The translations under genes and the position numbers were made by a program. This document shows positions 10,019 through 21,150 of a stretch of 64,000 bases of DNA, piece after piece. Origin of the DNA: Tritrichomonas musculus (lineage: Eukaryota > Parabasalia > Tritrichomonadida > Tritrichomonadidae); NCBI GenBank assembly GCA_039105265.1, contig JAPFFF010000013.1:2666001-2730000 (forward strand), in the 5' to 3' direction. The notes below the pieces were generated by a model. It was not told the origin of the DNA, made no database searches, and saw only the letters and a list, made by a program, of their open reading frames with translations. Position 1 is the stretch's first letter; each line of letters begins with the position of its first letter.

Positions 10019-10975
10019 ATGTTTTTCCTTTTAATAGATCTTTGCTTCTCAAAAATTCTTCTCCAACCTCATGAAGAACGCTCTTTCTTAAATTGGATGC
10101 GATCAAACAATGCTTTTTACACAGGTGATGAATACCATTTTAGACTTGGTATTTTCCTTTCAAATAAGCGATTTGTCGAAGATTTCAATAAAGACAGCAC
10201 TCATCTGAGTAAAGTTAGCTTGGGTAAATTTGCATGCTATACCAGAGCTGAATATCAAGCTCTCCTTGGTGTCATTCCACAAGTATCGCAAAACAAACCG
10301 AATACAAAAGTCAATTTAATACAAAATAACGATGATCCAGATTCTTTGGATTGGCGAACTAAAGGAGCAGTTAATACTGTCAAAGATCAAGGAAGTTGTG
10401 GCTCATGTTGGGCTTTTTCGGCTATTGCAGCTGAAGAAGGTGCATATTTCGTTTCATCAGGCAAACTTTATCGCCTTTCAGAACAAAATCTTGTTGATTG
10501 TACTACAACTTGCTATGGTTGCCAAGGCGGATTACCAGAACTTGGACTTGGACAAGCATTAAACAGCCAAAACCGCAAATTTGCTCTTGAATCCGATTAT
10601 CCGTATGTTGGCTATCAACAATCTTGCTTATTCGATCAATCAAAAGCCGTTGCCGATATTAGTGCAATTACAATGTACCGAGAAGAAAAATACATACAAC
10701 CAAATTTAATAAAATGGGGACCAACATCAGTATGCATTGACGCATCAGGAGCAAGCTTTATGCTCTATGATGGCGGAATTTACAAAGGATCAGATTGTAG
10801 AACCGCACAAAATCACGCAGTCTGTGTCGTTGGATACGGAACTGAAGGCGAAAATCCATATTGGATTGTAAGGAACTCTTGGGGCCCATCTTGGGGTGAA
10901 GCTGGATATATCAGAATGCTCAGAAATGTCAATGTTTGCAACATTCAAGGAACAATTACAGGAATTGAAATTTAA
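10019..10975 (+). CDS. Papain-family (C1A, cathepsin L-like) cysteine protease
   Basis: 318 residues, normal length for a trichomonad cathepsin L-like preproenzyme. A short hydrophobic leader (1-15) fits a signal peptide. An ERFNIN-like propeptide helix lies around 40-58 (RLGIFLSNKRFVEDFN). The mature enzyme starts near 106 (DPDSLDWRTKGAV). Catalytic residues are all present: Q124 and C130 in QGSCGSCWAFS, H266 in NHAVCVVGYG, N286 in NSWGPSWGE. The disulphide cysteines around CYGCQGG are also there. Likely a lysosomal or secreted hydrolase; in trichomonads this family digests host proteins and acts in cytotoxicity. No defect is visible. Start is the first ATG giving a leader, directly after TTCAA. 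Confidence 0.95.
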   Translation: MFFLLIDLCFSKILLQPHEERSFLNWMRSNNAFYTGDEYHFRLGIFLSNKRFVEDFNKDSTHLSKVSLGKFACYTRAEYQALLGVIPQVSQNKPNTKVNLIQNNDDPDSLDWRTKGAVNTVKDQGSCGSCWAFSAIAAEEGAYFVSSGKLYRLSEQNLVDCTTTCYGCQGGLPELGLGQALNSQNRKFALESDYPYVGYQQSCLFDQSKAVADISAITMYREEKYIQPNLIKWGPTSVCIDASGASFMLYDGGIYKGSDCRTAQNHAVCVVGYGTEGENPYWIVRNSWGPSWGEAGYIRMLRNVNVCNIQGTITGIEI

Positions 10976-11639
10976 AATCAGCATTCATACCTGAATGCTT
11001 ATATTCTCTTTTAAAAGAGTAAAAAATTATGGTTTTTATTTTATATTCAATTTGTTTTAAAAAAGGTCAAATTATGGTAAAATATTTATATTATAACATA
11101 TTTTAAACCCAATATAAATTTTATTGAATAAATGATAATGCATAAAAGCATTTAGATAAAAGAGCGGCGAAAACTCTAAAAAACAATGTTTTAAAATTTG
11201 AAGTTCTTAGAACAAATTTCTGTGAAAAACAATTCAAATGTCAATAAGATGATGAATTCAGCATCACTTCACACAGCAATAGACATATAAAATACTCAGA
11301 ATTGTTTTCAAACAGTTTGCAAAAAAGATAAAAAACTTTTTTTGCAATATCATTCAGGTCAGAAATCAGCAAACTGTCTAATCAACTAGAATAATTAGAG
11401 ATAATTATCATTCAATTAACAAGGTCAGTTGAAAATTGAACACAAAAGGAAGCAAACTCATTTAGAATGAAGAATGGAATTCATTGGATATTAACACAAC
11501 ATTAATGCATTTAAAGTGCCAATAAAACATTAGATATCATGCCTATAAAGGGAAACAGCAATGACCATATGTATCAGAAGATTATAGAAACTATTTTTTT
11601 AAAAAATATATATTAAATAAAAAGCAATCGAATTAGTTT
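10976..11639. other. Intergenic between convergent genes
   Basis: AT-rich region between the protease (plus) and the kinase (minus). I see no gene, tandem array or strong inverted repeat. Confidence 0.6.
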
Positions 11640-12497
11640 TTACATAACATCAGATTTATCCGTACTTGCCTTTACTTTATCGTCAACAGTTTCTTCTTGC
11701 ATTTCTAGCTTTGAAAAGGCTGCCTCTTCTGCAAGCCATTGATCATCAAGTACTTCTTTGAAAAAGTCGCTATTAATTATATCTTTTGACGTCGGACGTA
11801 AATTTGGAACAGGATTAAGCATGCTATAAATCATGTCTTTTCCAGTTTGTGGAAAAATTTGGCCATTAGGCGTATTAAATGGTAAATCAAGACCGAATTC
11901 TAATTCTTCGGCTAATTCTTGACATGACCTGTATTTCTCGCGAAAAATATATTGTTGAGTAATTACATAATAAAAAGTGGCGCCAAGGGACCAAATATCT
12001 GAAGGAAATGAGTGGGGCCGAGATCTAAGAACTTCCGGTGCACTGTATTCTGGTGTTAAATTATGGCATTTGCAGCACGTATCATCCGTACCATCATATT
12101 CTGGTAAACAGACTGAATATCCAAAATCGATAATCTGTACAAAAGGCATGTAATTATTATCGTTCATTATTAAAACATTTGATGGTTTAATATCACCGTG
12201 CAATACTTTTTTTGTATGTAAATAGTCGACCCTTTTAGCTATTTGAAACATAATCTTATAAAGTTGCTGCATACTTTTAAAAAAATGACTTGTTTTATCA
12301 TATCCACTGATAAATGTACCAAGCCCATATTCCATTATCAAAACGCGGTACTTTTTTGGAATTTCGAAATCGTCAATTAAAGGCATTAGATATTTATTAT
12401 GAAGGGAATTTTGAATTTCAATTTCTAGATCAATTTGTTTATTTTTGCCTCGAACTGGAACATATTTGATAACAACTTCCTTTTTATCATTTTTCAT
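11640..12497 (-). CDS. Serine/threonine kinase with a missing or displaced glycine loop
   Basis: The first in-frame ATG gives 285 residues starting MKNDKKEVVIKYVPV. Kinase landmarks: the ATP lysine in VVIK, an atypical catalytic loop HGDIKPSN (HRD has become HGD, the catalytic Asp is kept), DFG in IIDFGYS, and SAPEVLRS. The C-lobe closes near LRPTSKDIINS, followed by an acidic tail. The frame lacks a glycine-rich loop and N-lobe strands 1-2. A possible missing start lies in another frame: an ATG at 12591 begins MSISSPPSKFKRQPYVYLNK and runs to DIFG just before the kinase frame resumes with FQCMKND. So the gene is either a frameshifted pseudogene, a case of sequence error, or a short kinase. 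The divergent neighbour is itself a pseudogene. Confidence 0.7.
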   Translation of the reverse strand: MKNDKKEVVIKYVPVRGKNKQIDLEIEIQNSLHNKYLMPLIDDFEIPKKYRVLIMEYGLGTFISGYDKTSHFFKSMQQLYKIMFQIAKRVDYLHTKKVLHGDIKPSNVLIMNDNNYMPFVQIIDFGYSVCLPEYDGTDDTCCKCHNLTPEYSAPEVLRSRPHSFPSDIWSLGATFYYVITQQYIFREKYRSCQELAEELEFGLDLPFNTPNGQIFPQTGKDMIYSMLNPVPNLRPTSKDIINSDFFKEVLDDQWLAEEAAFSKLEMQEETVDDKVKASTDKSDVM

Positions 12498-12613
12498 GCA
12501 TTGAAAAGCCAAATATATCTTTTATTACACGTTTGTTTAAATATACATATGGTTGTCTTTTAAATTTTGATGGAGGCGAAGAAATGGACATTTCAACACA
12601 TATCTAAATATAG

Positions 12614-14880
12614 AAACAAAATACGTTACAAATTGAGGTAAGGTTAACAAACTTTTATTTATTTCGTAAAAGGCTGAATTCAATTAATAATTTTATTGAA
12701 GTTTGTGGAAAAAACGCTAACTACAGCCTTGGAGGAAGCCTAAATAGTAAAACTAATGAACCTGATGATATTATATATCCTTGCCAATCGCGTTTAAATG
12801 TTCCTTCATTAATATCATTCTCTACTTGGTTGCATTCTGTTTTGATTATGCAAAATGGTGAAGAATCTGCAGTTGGATCTAATGATTATGGACAAATTAT
12901 GTCAACGATGTCAAAAGAAACATTCAAGAGTGATACTAAGATTCAATTTCATAACAAATATTGTGAACCATGCAAGTTCATCTCAGCTGTTTGTGGAGAT
13001 AATTACGCGCTCTATCAAGTATCAGAAAAAACAAGTAGTGATCCTTCTCAGCTTATTTATGCTCATGATAGCAAAGAAACAATTTTTCTTAATATTGGTA
13101 AACGGTCACCATTGTCACTTTTTGGTGGCAGAACTACATCTGCAGTAATTGACACAGAAGGTTCAGTAATCATCATTACAGACTCAGTTTATGGGTCTCC
13201 CACATCAGAACTCAATAGCAAAAAGCAATTAAAGTAGGCTGCGGCGACAATTATGTTATCGTTCTTACTGAAAGAGGACAAGTTTTTGAGTACTCATTAA
13301 CAGCAACAAACAAATCATTTTCAATAGTTCCCGAACTCTCTTTATTTCAAATCGATGATATAAGCGGTACTTGTGATCACTTTTTTGCGGTTTCAAGTAA
13401 CGGTTTCGTATATGGTCGTGGAAGTAATAACAACAATAGACTTGGAATGCCAACTGAAATAAGAGAATTCAAAAATTTTGAAGTTGTTAGTTCATTAGAA
13501 GAGTATGATATAGTTGAAGCTTTTGCTGGAATTTCTGATTCATTCTTCAAAACATCAGAAGGTAGAGTTCTTAGCTGTGGATCGAATAGACATGCTGAAC
13601 TAATGATAAAAAAAGCATCTCAAAAAAATGTTTATCAACCAACAGAGACAATCGTATATGCTGGCATTGAGCCACCTAAAAACTCACCAAACAGAAAAAT
13701 ATCCGAGTTTAACAAAGCTAGCATTCCACCAAAATCTTGCAAAAAAGTTTCAAAAGACGAGCTAGCCGAAATAAACGAACTCAGGCAATTACTTAAATCG
13801 ACAAAAGACGAGAATTCAGCACTAAAAGAAGAAAACTCAGCATTGAAAAAAGAAAATTCAGCACTGAAAGAAGAAAACTCAGCATTGAAAAAAGAAAATT
13901 CAGCACTAAAAGAAGAAAACTCAAAGCTCAACCAAGAAAATTCAAAAATTCAGGATGAAGTTTCAGCATTGAACAATGAAAACTCCATTTTGAAAGAAGA
14001 ACTTGGACAGTCTGAAAAACAAATTAAAGAGCTCGAGAAAAAAGTCAATGAACTAAAAGAGAAGATGACATTCAAGTCAAAAGATCCAAAAGAAAGCGAA
14101 AACAAGAAAGACAAAGCACTTGACATTATTAATCCTGAAACACTAGATAAAATGAGACGTATTAAATCGCTTGGTCGTGGAGCAGCATCAGAAGTTTTCG
14201 AAGTTGCCCGTGAAGAGCGTCTTGCGTTAAAAGTACACTATCAAGAGCTTGTTAGCGAAGTAACAGATGATGATGATGACGAGGAAGAAGAAAGATTGTC
14301 ACCAATTTTGAGAAAATGCGACAATTCCTTCGCGAATACGAAAGCATAAATCAACTTGATCACGCCAACATCATCAAAGCATTCGGAATCAGTTTCGGTG
14401 ATGCTACACATTCACCTGCAATTCTTCTTGAATATTGCGCTTCAAATTTGGGGAAGAAGATCAAGAAGCTGAAAGACTCTGTAGCGCAATGAAGGAATTT
14501 CATTCTGTTGGAATTATTCACCGTGATTTAAAGCTTGAAAATATTTTGGTAGACAAAAACAACAAAATCAAAGTAAGTGACTTTGGACTTTGTACATTAA
14601 TGACAGTTGGCGCCAGAACTTTTGCTTGAGCAAGCGCACTACGATGAAAAAGTTGATGTCTACGCTTTTGGTGTTGTAGTCTTCCAAATTCTAACAAAAG
14701 GAGAATTTCCAAAAGTCAGTCTTGGTGAAGTTGCAAACGGCAAGAAAGCTGAGATTCCAATTACATGACCAAGTTTTCAAGTGAACTGATTGATAAATGC
14801 TGGTCATTCAAAGCATCAGACAGGCCATCGTTTGCTGAAATTTGCGAAATACTTAAAGGAAATGAAAACAAGCTTATTTG
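12614..14880 (+). pseudogene. Decayed RCC1-repeat / coiled-coil / TKL kinase gene
   Basis: One gene is recognisable across several frames. Part A (open from 12614, no ATG until 12845; to 13237) carries RCC1-like blades (CGKNANYSLGG, SAVGSNDYGQ). Part B (about 13220-14349, one base out of frame with A) continues with RCC1 blades (KVGCGDNYVIVL, VYGRGSNNNNRLGM, LSCGSNRHAELM). It then has a coiled coil with tandem ENSALKEENSALKKENSAL units and enters a kinase at IKSLGRGAASEVFEVA. The rest of the kinase lies in changing frames: REYESINQLDHANIIKAFG, HRDLKLENILV with DFGL, then APELLLEQA, and a C-lobe ending near 14880. The activation segment between DFGL and APE is largely lost. At least four frame breaks plus an internal deletion make it non-functional. 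No functional start is visible. Confidence 0.85.
13800..13930 (+). repeat. Short tandem repeat encoding a coiled coil
   Basis: About six units of a 21-base repeat (7 codons, consensus ENSALKE/K) sit inside the pseudogene. They explain an open frame on the minus strand made of the mirrored repeat, which I do not call as a gene. Confidence 0.8.
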
Positions 14881-16040
14881 ACTGTTATTTTCATACTTCA
14901 TCTTTGTATATGATGTTGTGATCATCATAGTATTCTAAAAACCAAACTTATTGATCTTCTGGATAAATAATTCTTCTAAATATGAATTAATGCTATTCTT
15001 CTTTTTTATTTTTATACGTGTTTGGCTCAGGTTAAATTTAATGTGCAAGTATTCAAATTAGGTTCTTCATTTATACAACAATATAATATATATGCACTTA
15101 ATACAACAATATATACCACTTTTTACTTCGAATTCTCATAAACAGTCCTACATTTTATTCAAATTTCATTTACTACTCTCATTCATATCAATTTTATTTA
15201 TTCATTTAATTCTGCTACTAACTCCAATATATATGGGAGGGGATTCATGCTCATATTTCTTTTAATTCTTCTATAAAACGTAAGAATTATCATTTTTTCT
15301 TGTAAAAATCAGTAAATTAATATGATCATTCAATCATAATATCAATTTTGAGTGCTAAATTGCATAAATAAGGAATGCTTCAATGGCATATTACATATTT
15401 TTACCTCATTTTGAACCATAAAAGTTGAGATAAGAATTGAGATATCATTAATCTTGCTTGCTTTTGGGAAGTTTAATCACCAGATCACGTCTATTGTGTG
15501 TAAAGATATTATACCGAAAGTATAAAGTCACAAATGCTTACAAAAACTGTAATCTTGCACTGAGTAAATGATGATAAAAGAATTTTTTTATATAAACGTT
15601 ATTTACAGAAAAAGTTAAACTTTTTTTTTTTGGACAAAAAGTGGAAGTAGGGAAATCTTTCAAAAAAAAAATACTTTCAATGACGGCAAAAAATGACTAA
15701 TAAAGAAGGGATTTTTGTAATTTTCCTAATCATTTTATAGCATTTTCTAATATCTATAAAATTTTGACTCTAACTCCAAAAATGTTGAAACTGTTCATTC
15801 AATCATTGGAATCTTCTTAGACTTAAATTTTCTATTCAATTTAGTGATTTTTTTAAATTCAGTTTCGAAGAATAACAAAATAGCGTATGATTTTTTGATG
15901 AAATGAGGTAAATGCAATCTGAAAAAGACATGTGAAATTAATGACCTATGATTTTTATTATTGTATAATATTGGAAGATAGACATTTATCGAAATCAAAT
16001 TCTATTTGTTTCGTTTTACACAATCTAAAGCAAGTTTTTG
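14881..16040. other. Gap without a recognisable gene
   Basis: AT-rich, with several short homopolymer runs near 15620-15670. A 67-codon minus-strand frame at 15795-15998 shows no domain and I treat it as chance. Confidence 0.6.
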
Positions 16041-16570
16041 TATACAACAGCCAATAAATTGGAACAAAGAATTGAGGAAAATGTTAATGAAATAGGTAAA
16101 GATCTCCATGAACATTTCCTTGATATGGACATATAGATTCTCGATTGAGTTCTCGTAAAAGAAAGATGCATGGAACTGTAAACACGGTTGACTTAGAGTT
16201 TCATCAGATTATCAAGTTTTGTATGTTGACCAAGGATTGTGGCATTTGAGTTGATTCAAATTTTGATGAATCAAGTAATAATATGGAAATAGCTGGTAAA
16301 AAAGAAATAATTATAAGGTTTAAAGAGCATGAAATCTTTGATTCAATTCATAAGATAACAAAAGACTAAGTCTATTCAACATCCAAATTGATTAAAGATA
16401 TTGGATCAGAAGATCTTCTGACTTATGATATTGGCAACTTTTTTGAGAATGGATCATTAAAATCAAAAAGTATGGATAATTAAGACAGAATAGAATTAAA
16501 TATGAATGACATCAGATTAACAAGCTTAATATCAATAAAAATCCCCATGTCTAGAATCTTCCCCTCTCTT
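16040..16570 (+). pseudogene. Relic of an unidentified protein gene
   Basis: Fragments in shifting plus-strand frames read like degenerate protein: NKLEQRIEENVNEIGKDLHE, TVNTVDLEFHQIIKFCML, EIIIRFKEHEIFDSIHKI, KDIGSEDLLTYDIGNFFENG, SRIELNMNDIRL. Each is too protein-like for random AT-rich sequence, and stops and frame changes separate them. I do not recognise the family. Confidence 0.45.
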
Positions 16571-16800
16571 ATATGCTTTTTTAAATAGTTCAAGCACTCT
16601 GAGTTTTCCTTCATTTATTTGATCTGTAAAATGATAATAATTGAGTAATATTTTAAAATATTTGCTTGAAATAATAATTTAGAGCTTGAGAAAATTAAAA
16701 ATTAAAATTTGAATTAGAAATCATTTAATGAAAACTTTCTGAATGAAAAAAGAGCTATCAAGAAAGCTTTCAAATATTTTTTTTTTTTTTTTTTTTACAA

Positions 16801-17260
16801 ATGAGTGAGGAAATTTCGATACTAAGTCATTTTCCAAGCCCCAAAGGTATTAAAAGCATTCGTTCTTCTTGTTGTGCTAATGTTACTCTCTATTGCTTAT
16901 AAATTCCAAAAAAAATTATGATTTGTTGCAAATAATATTAATGATATAGAAGAATCTTTAAAAATATTTATTCAAAATTATTATAATTTCGAATCCGATT
17001 CAATAATTCCAAAAGATTTTGTATCACAACTAGCAATGCTCTAAAACACCCAGACGATACTGGAAGTTTTCTAAGATTATTCTCAACTATGAAAGTCTAT
17101 TTAATATATTTGGAATGCAGATTGTTGAGATAAGAGATTCAGAAACTGTTTTTGAAAAAGTTCTATTCACAAATAGCATAACAGGATTGGAAACTCATTC
17201 ACCTCAAAGTCAAAGAATTTTGATTGAAATACTATCAAATATCTCAAAAATAAAATAATC
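16801..17260 (+). pseudogene. Relic of a helical-repeat-type protein
   Basis: It starts with an ATG at 16801 (MSEEISILSHFPSPK) that stops after 33 codons. Protein-like fragments follow in other frames: NNINDIEESLKIFIQNYYNF, KHPDDTGSFLRLFSTMKVYL, FEKVLFTNSITGLETHSPQS, QRILIEILSNISK. It looks like a helix-rich protein, broken several times. Family unknown. Confidence 0.45.
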
Positions 17261-17499
17261 TTTGAATTATTTTAAATATATCCTTTTTTTAAAAATAGGA
17301 AGATGCCATGATAGCAAAGGCATCTCAATTTATGAACCTAATCCCTTAGAGATAAATCACTTTTTTAAGATAAATAAATATAAATATAAATTGGCATGAA
17401 TTCTATATCACAATAATAATTAGGCTATGGGGATATTTTTATCAATTGCATATATATTAATCATTTATAATATTTTGTTCAAAGAATCCAGAAAACTAG

Positions 17500-17900
17500 T
17501 TTAAACCAAGAAGAATACTACTCTGGTAAACACAAATGCCATTGCATCAAAGCTCAGGCATTTGTTTCTTCAGAAGGACTATTTATCGACCATTTAAAGA
17601 CAGTGAAAGGGGCAATTGATTATTTAAATTTTAAAAAAATAGTGAATTGATAGAAAAAGGCAAAAAAGAGATTATAATATACAATCATTTATTTAATAAT
17701 TGCACAGTATTAGAAGATTCTGTGTATCAAGGAGTTCCTAAGTTCAATAAGTTCTTTTGAAAAGTCAAGAAATACAGAACTAACAGACTATCAAAAAGCA
17801 ATTTCGCACAGAAGAAATATAGGAGAAAATTGGTTTTCCAGATCAAAAAACTTACGGGGCAATGTCAAACATATATGGGGTAATGGAAATTAGATGATTT
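17500..17900 (+). pseudogene. Degenerate DDE_Tnp_4-type transposase fragment
   Basis: Three plus-strand pieces in different frames match the conserved order of the DDE superfamily 4 (Harbinger/ISL2EU-like) catalytic domain. EEYYSGKHKCHCIKAQAFVS is the motif around the YSGK-K-H box. VLEDSVYQGVPKF is the second-Asp block. A C-terminal piece has the HRRNIGENWFSRSKNLRGN signature, equivalent to the usual RV-ENFFGRLK. Two or more stops/frameshifts separate the pieces and the N-terminal DNA-binding part is not seen. It is a plain DNA-transposon remnant and could once have mobilised TIR elements in this region. Confidence 0.65.
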
Positions 17901-17939
17901 AAAAAGAAAAAAGAAAAAAATAATTAAAAAGTAATGAAT

Positions 17940-18170
17940 TTTTATTTTTCAGGTACTTTGAAATCATTGTTTATATTTGATAATTCCAGTTCTAATTTTT
18001 TCTCTTCAATTTCTTTCAAATAATCTTTCAGGGGCATGACCTTTGGATGTTTGAAGTCTTTCAGCATTTCATGAGAATCGAGTTGATAGATTTTGACAGT
18101 GTTTCTCTATTGAAACAAACTTGTTCGATTTTTTCTTTTGATATTTTTGTTTTTTCGACAACATGACAAA
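17940..18170 (-). pseudogene. 3' fragment of an unidentified gene
   Basis: On the minus strand a frame reads IYQLDSHEMLKDFKHPKV, then MPLKDYLKEIEEKKLELELS, and ends with a stop at about 17940. Upstream the frame breaks. The fragment is clearly protein-like but I do not recognise it. Plus-strand fragments (MNNPLRKLEPVVEIEKKI near 18327; ENEIDSKTKAQMTQYHRS near 18500) suggest yet another relic up to 18585. Confidence 0.4.
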
Positions 18171-18583
18171 TGAAATGATTTTAATTGAAAAAATAAAGAT
18201 AAATCAAAAATAATGATTTTGAGATGAATTAATTAAATTATTTAATTATTGGTCAGAACTTAATTGAAAAATAATGAAAGTTTTTTAAAAGTTGATTTGG
18301 GGGTACTTTAGCAAATTACCATAAAATGAATAATCCTTTGCGAAAATTAGAACCAGTTGTTGAAATCGAAAAAAAAATTATTAGAATAATATGATGAAGA
18401 AGAAAATAAATAAATAATCAAGTTTGGAATTCCTTATTTTTTTATTTTTTTATTTTTATTTTCTTTATTTTTTTTTCCCCTTTTTTATTTAAAGCTATTG
18501 AAAATGAAATTGATTCAAAAACTAAAGCTCAAATGACTCAATATCATAGGAGTGCTCAAGAAATACCCAATAACTAATTATGT

Positions 18584-18592
18584 TTAAATTTC
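18584..18592. repeat. Target-site duplication, left copy (TTAAATTTC)
   Basis: The 9-bp sequence recurs exactly at 28143-28151, immediately outside the two inverted repeats of the 9.55-kb element. Confidence 0.9.
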
Positions 18593-18763
18593 GGGTTTCA
18601 GTAAAAATCACCCCCTCAATTTCACTTAACGGCCAAATTGCCCTTCAAATCAACTGGTGAAAAGTGCGATGTTTACTTCATTTCGCACTTTTCACCTTTG
18701 GTAGTATTCAATTTACTTCATTTTTTATTCAATTTTAAAAATTCATTTTACACTTTTCACCAG
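18593..18763 (+). repeat. Left 171-bp TIR of the MULE-like element
   Basis: Inverse of 27972-28142. Contains GGTGAAAAGTGCG near 18656, its complement near 18685, and CACTTTTCACCAG at the inner end. Confidence 0.9.
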
Positions 18764-19326
18764 AATTCAAAATATTTCGAAAAATAAAATATAAATATTA
18801 TATGAGAAATTAAAACTTATCAAAAAAATATTTTAAAAATAAGCTATCAGGAATCATAAGAAATTAATATTTAAAAATAGTCCCTTTTTATTAAAAATTG
18901 AAAATCTGCATATAATGGAGATATTATAAAATTAAGTAATTGACTATTTTTTAGATTAAATGTTAATAAAAAAGATTAGTAAAAGTGAATATGATATTAG
19001 AATAAAATAAAATTGAATTTAAAAAGATTTAAAATATATCAAATATTTGAGGTTTTTCATAATTCAAAAAATCCAGTAAAATTATTCAAAAAAATCGTTA
19101 TAAACACCTCCTATGATATTATTTTTGAGTATTTCCCAAAAAAATTGTAGAATTATTAGCTATTATAATTTTCATTAAAAATAATTATGATATTGATGTA
19201 TATTATAAAAAAGATTAATTTACGATATTTTACAATTGAATTAAGTTTCGAAAAAGAAAAATTCAAAGGGAAATTAGATTTTATTTTGGTGATAAATTAA
19301 ATAAAAATTGAATGGTTATTACACAT

Positions 19327-20842
19327 TTAAGGGCGGCGTTTTGATAATTTTTTCAGAAAAAGTTAAATATTCAGAAAAAGAATAATATACTCACAAAACT
19401 AAAAAATTAATTCAATTTTCTAATCATAATAATAGTTAAATATATTGAAATATTTAGGTTGTTATGTATTTTATTATATTTTAATCTATTTTTTATATTA
19501 TATATGTCATAAATACAATTTTATATTTTTATTAATAAATTATTTATGATAATATTTGAAATAAATAAATTGAATTAACAGAAAAAATAAAATTTTTTCA
19601 GATTATTTTTTTTGATATTTATTCTTAATTCTTTGATTTATATGAATTAAAAATGATTAATATAATATATATATATTTATAAAGTAATTAAACAGTAAAA
19701 TACGTATTTAATATTAGAATATATGTATTTTAATTTTTATCATTTAGTATTCAAAAAATTATATTTTGAAAGATATTTAAAAAAAAAAAAATAAATAGCA
19801 TTACACTAGAATGCAGGAAATAAATAATATATTTATTATCATATATATAATTAATATTTATTATTATTTGATATATAAAAAATATTTCCTTCTAATTCTT
19901 CAAAATTGGCATCAATTGCTTGAATTTTATTTTTTCAGCATTCGTGTATATTTTATACTATTTAAGCATCAAATACATGAGTAGAACATTTTTGAACTTT
20001 TAGAATACATTTGAAAAATTAAAATACCCTTTTGTTTTTGATCAGTAAATGCTTTTGTTAGATTATTAAAAGATTTAATCAAAAAAATTAAGGAGAGATT
20101 GACTTTTATGATTAAATTTTCTTATATAACCATATGACTAAATGTTCTTTTTAAATGTTTCCTATAAATTTCTACAATAATAATATTCTTTTTAATCGGA
20201 TTTTTATTGATTGTGAGAATTGTTCAGGTACTTAAAATAATCCATTTTATTCATTTTTATTATGATTTGTTATGTTCATTATATTCAAAATAAAGATTGT
20301 TGGCAGATTGTTGAATTATTGTATATTTTTAAGCGTTATCGTTTTATAATTAATGTTATATTTTTATATAACTATTTTATATTTAATATTAAACAATTAT
20401 GTATCATTTATCATAAAAATATTCGCAATAATTATAAATTATTGCTCTTAAACTGATTGAGAAGAAACTCAGAAAAAAAATTTCAATGGAATTCTGTTGA
20501 TTATTTTGATTATTTTTTCTCATTGAATTTTGAGAAGAGAAAACTTAAAATCAAAATAACTATTTGAGGATAATTAGAAATGGCATGGTTGTCTAGTAAA
20601 ATTTTTTTAAAAAATAAATAAAAATCAAACTACGTCGTCGGAGCAAGGATATCTCAAACATGAAAAAAATCATATTTTTTTGATTTTTATTTTTTTGTAA
20701 TTCTGCTCTTATAACCATATAAATAATAAATTATATACTTATACATTTTATATAAACTATAAAATAAATTAAAAATTCATTATTATGGAAATTATGGATG
20801 TTTCAAATCTCCACTTTTTGAGAGGCCAAACGCCGCCCTTAA
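19327..20842. mobile_element. Nested non-coding element with TTAAGGGCGGCGTTT ends
   Basis: A 15-bp perfect TIR (17 bp with flanking AT: 19325-19341 and 20828-20844) brackets about 1.5 kb of AT-rich DNA without a gene. The terminal TTAAGGG is shared with the element at 2199-3610, which suggests one superfamily. A 64-codon open frame at 20262-20456 has no domain. The target duplication is only AT/AT, so the boundary is tentative. Confidence 0.5.
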
Positions 20843-20872
20843 ATTGAAATAAATAAAATAATTGCAAACGTA

Positions 20873-21149
20873 TACCGTAATTCAAATAATCTCAGACATA
20901 AAGAAAAATTCTCAGACATTTTTGAGAAAACTCACTGAAAGACTTTCAATTTTTTTCAAAAAACTTTCAAAATTCCTACTTTTTCAATGAAGAATAAAAA
21001 GGTCAAATATCATTGCCTATTCAAATCATTGAACAAATATACTCTTAAAATAATTCTATAGATTGAATAAATTCTTTCAAATAATTAAAAGTTTTCTCAA
21101 AAATGTCTGAGATTAATTGAATATATCTGAGATTTTTGGAATTACTGTA
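20873..21149. mobile_element. 277-bp MITE with about 60-bp imperfect TIRs and TA duplication
   Basis: The ends read TACCGTAATTC and GAATTACTGTA, flanked by TA at 20871-20872 and 21150-21151. The arms share AATCTCAGACAT and ATTTTTGAGAAAAC-like blocks in inverted order. TA duplications suggest Tc1/mariner mobilisation. No coding capacity. Confidence 0.7.
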
Positions 21150-21150
21150 T

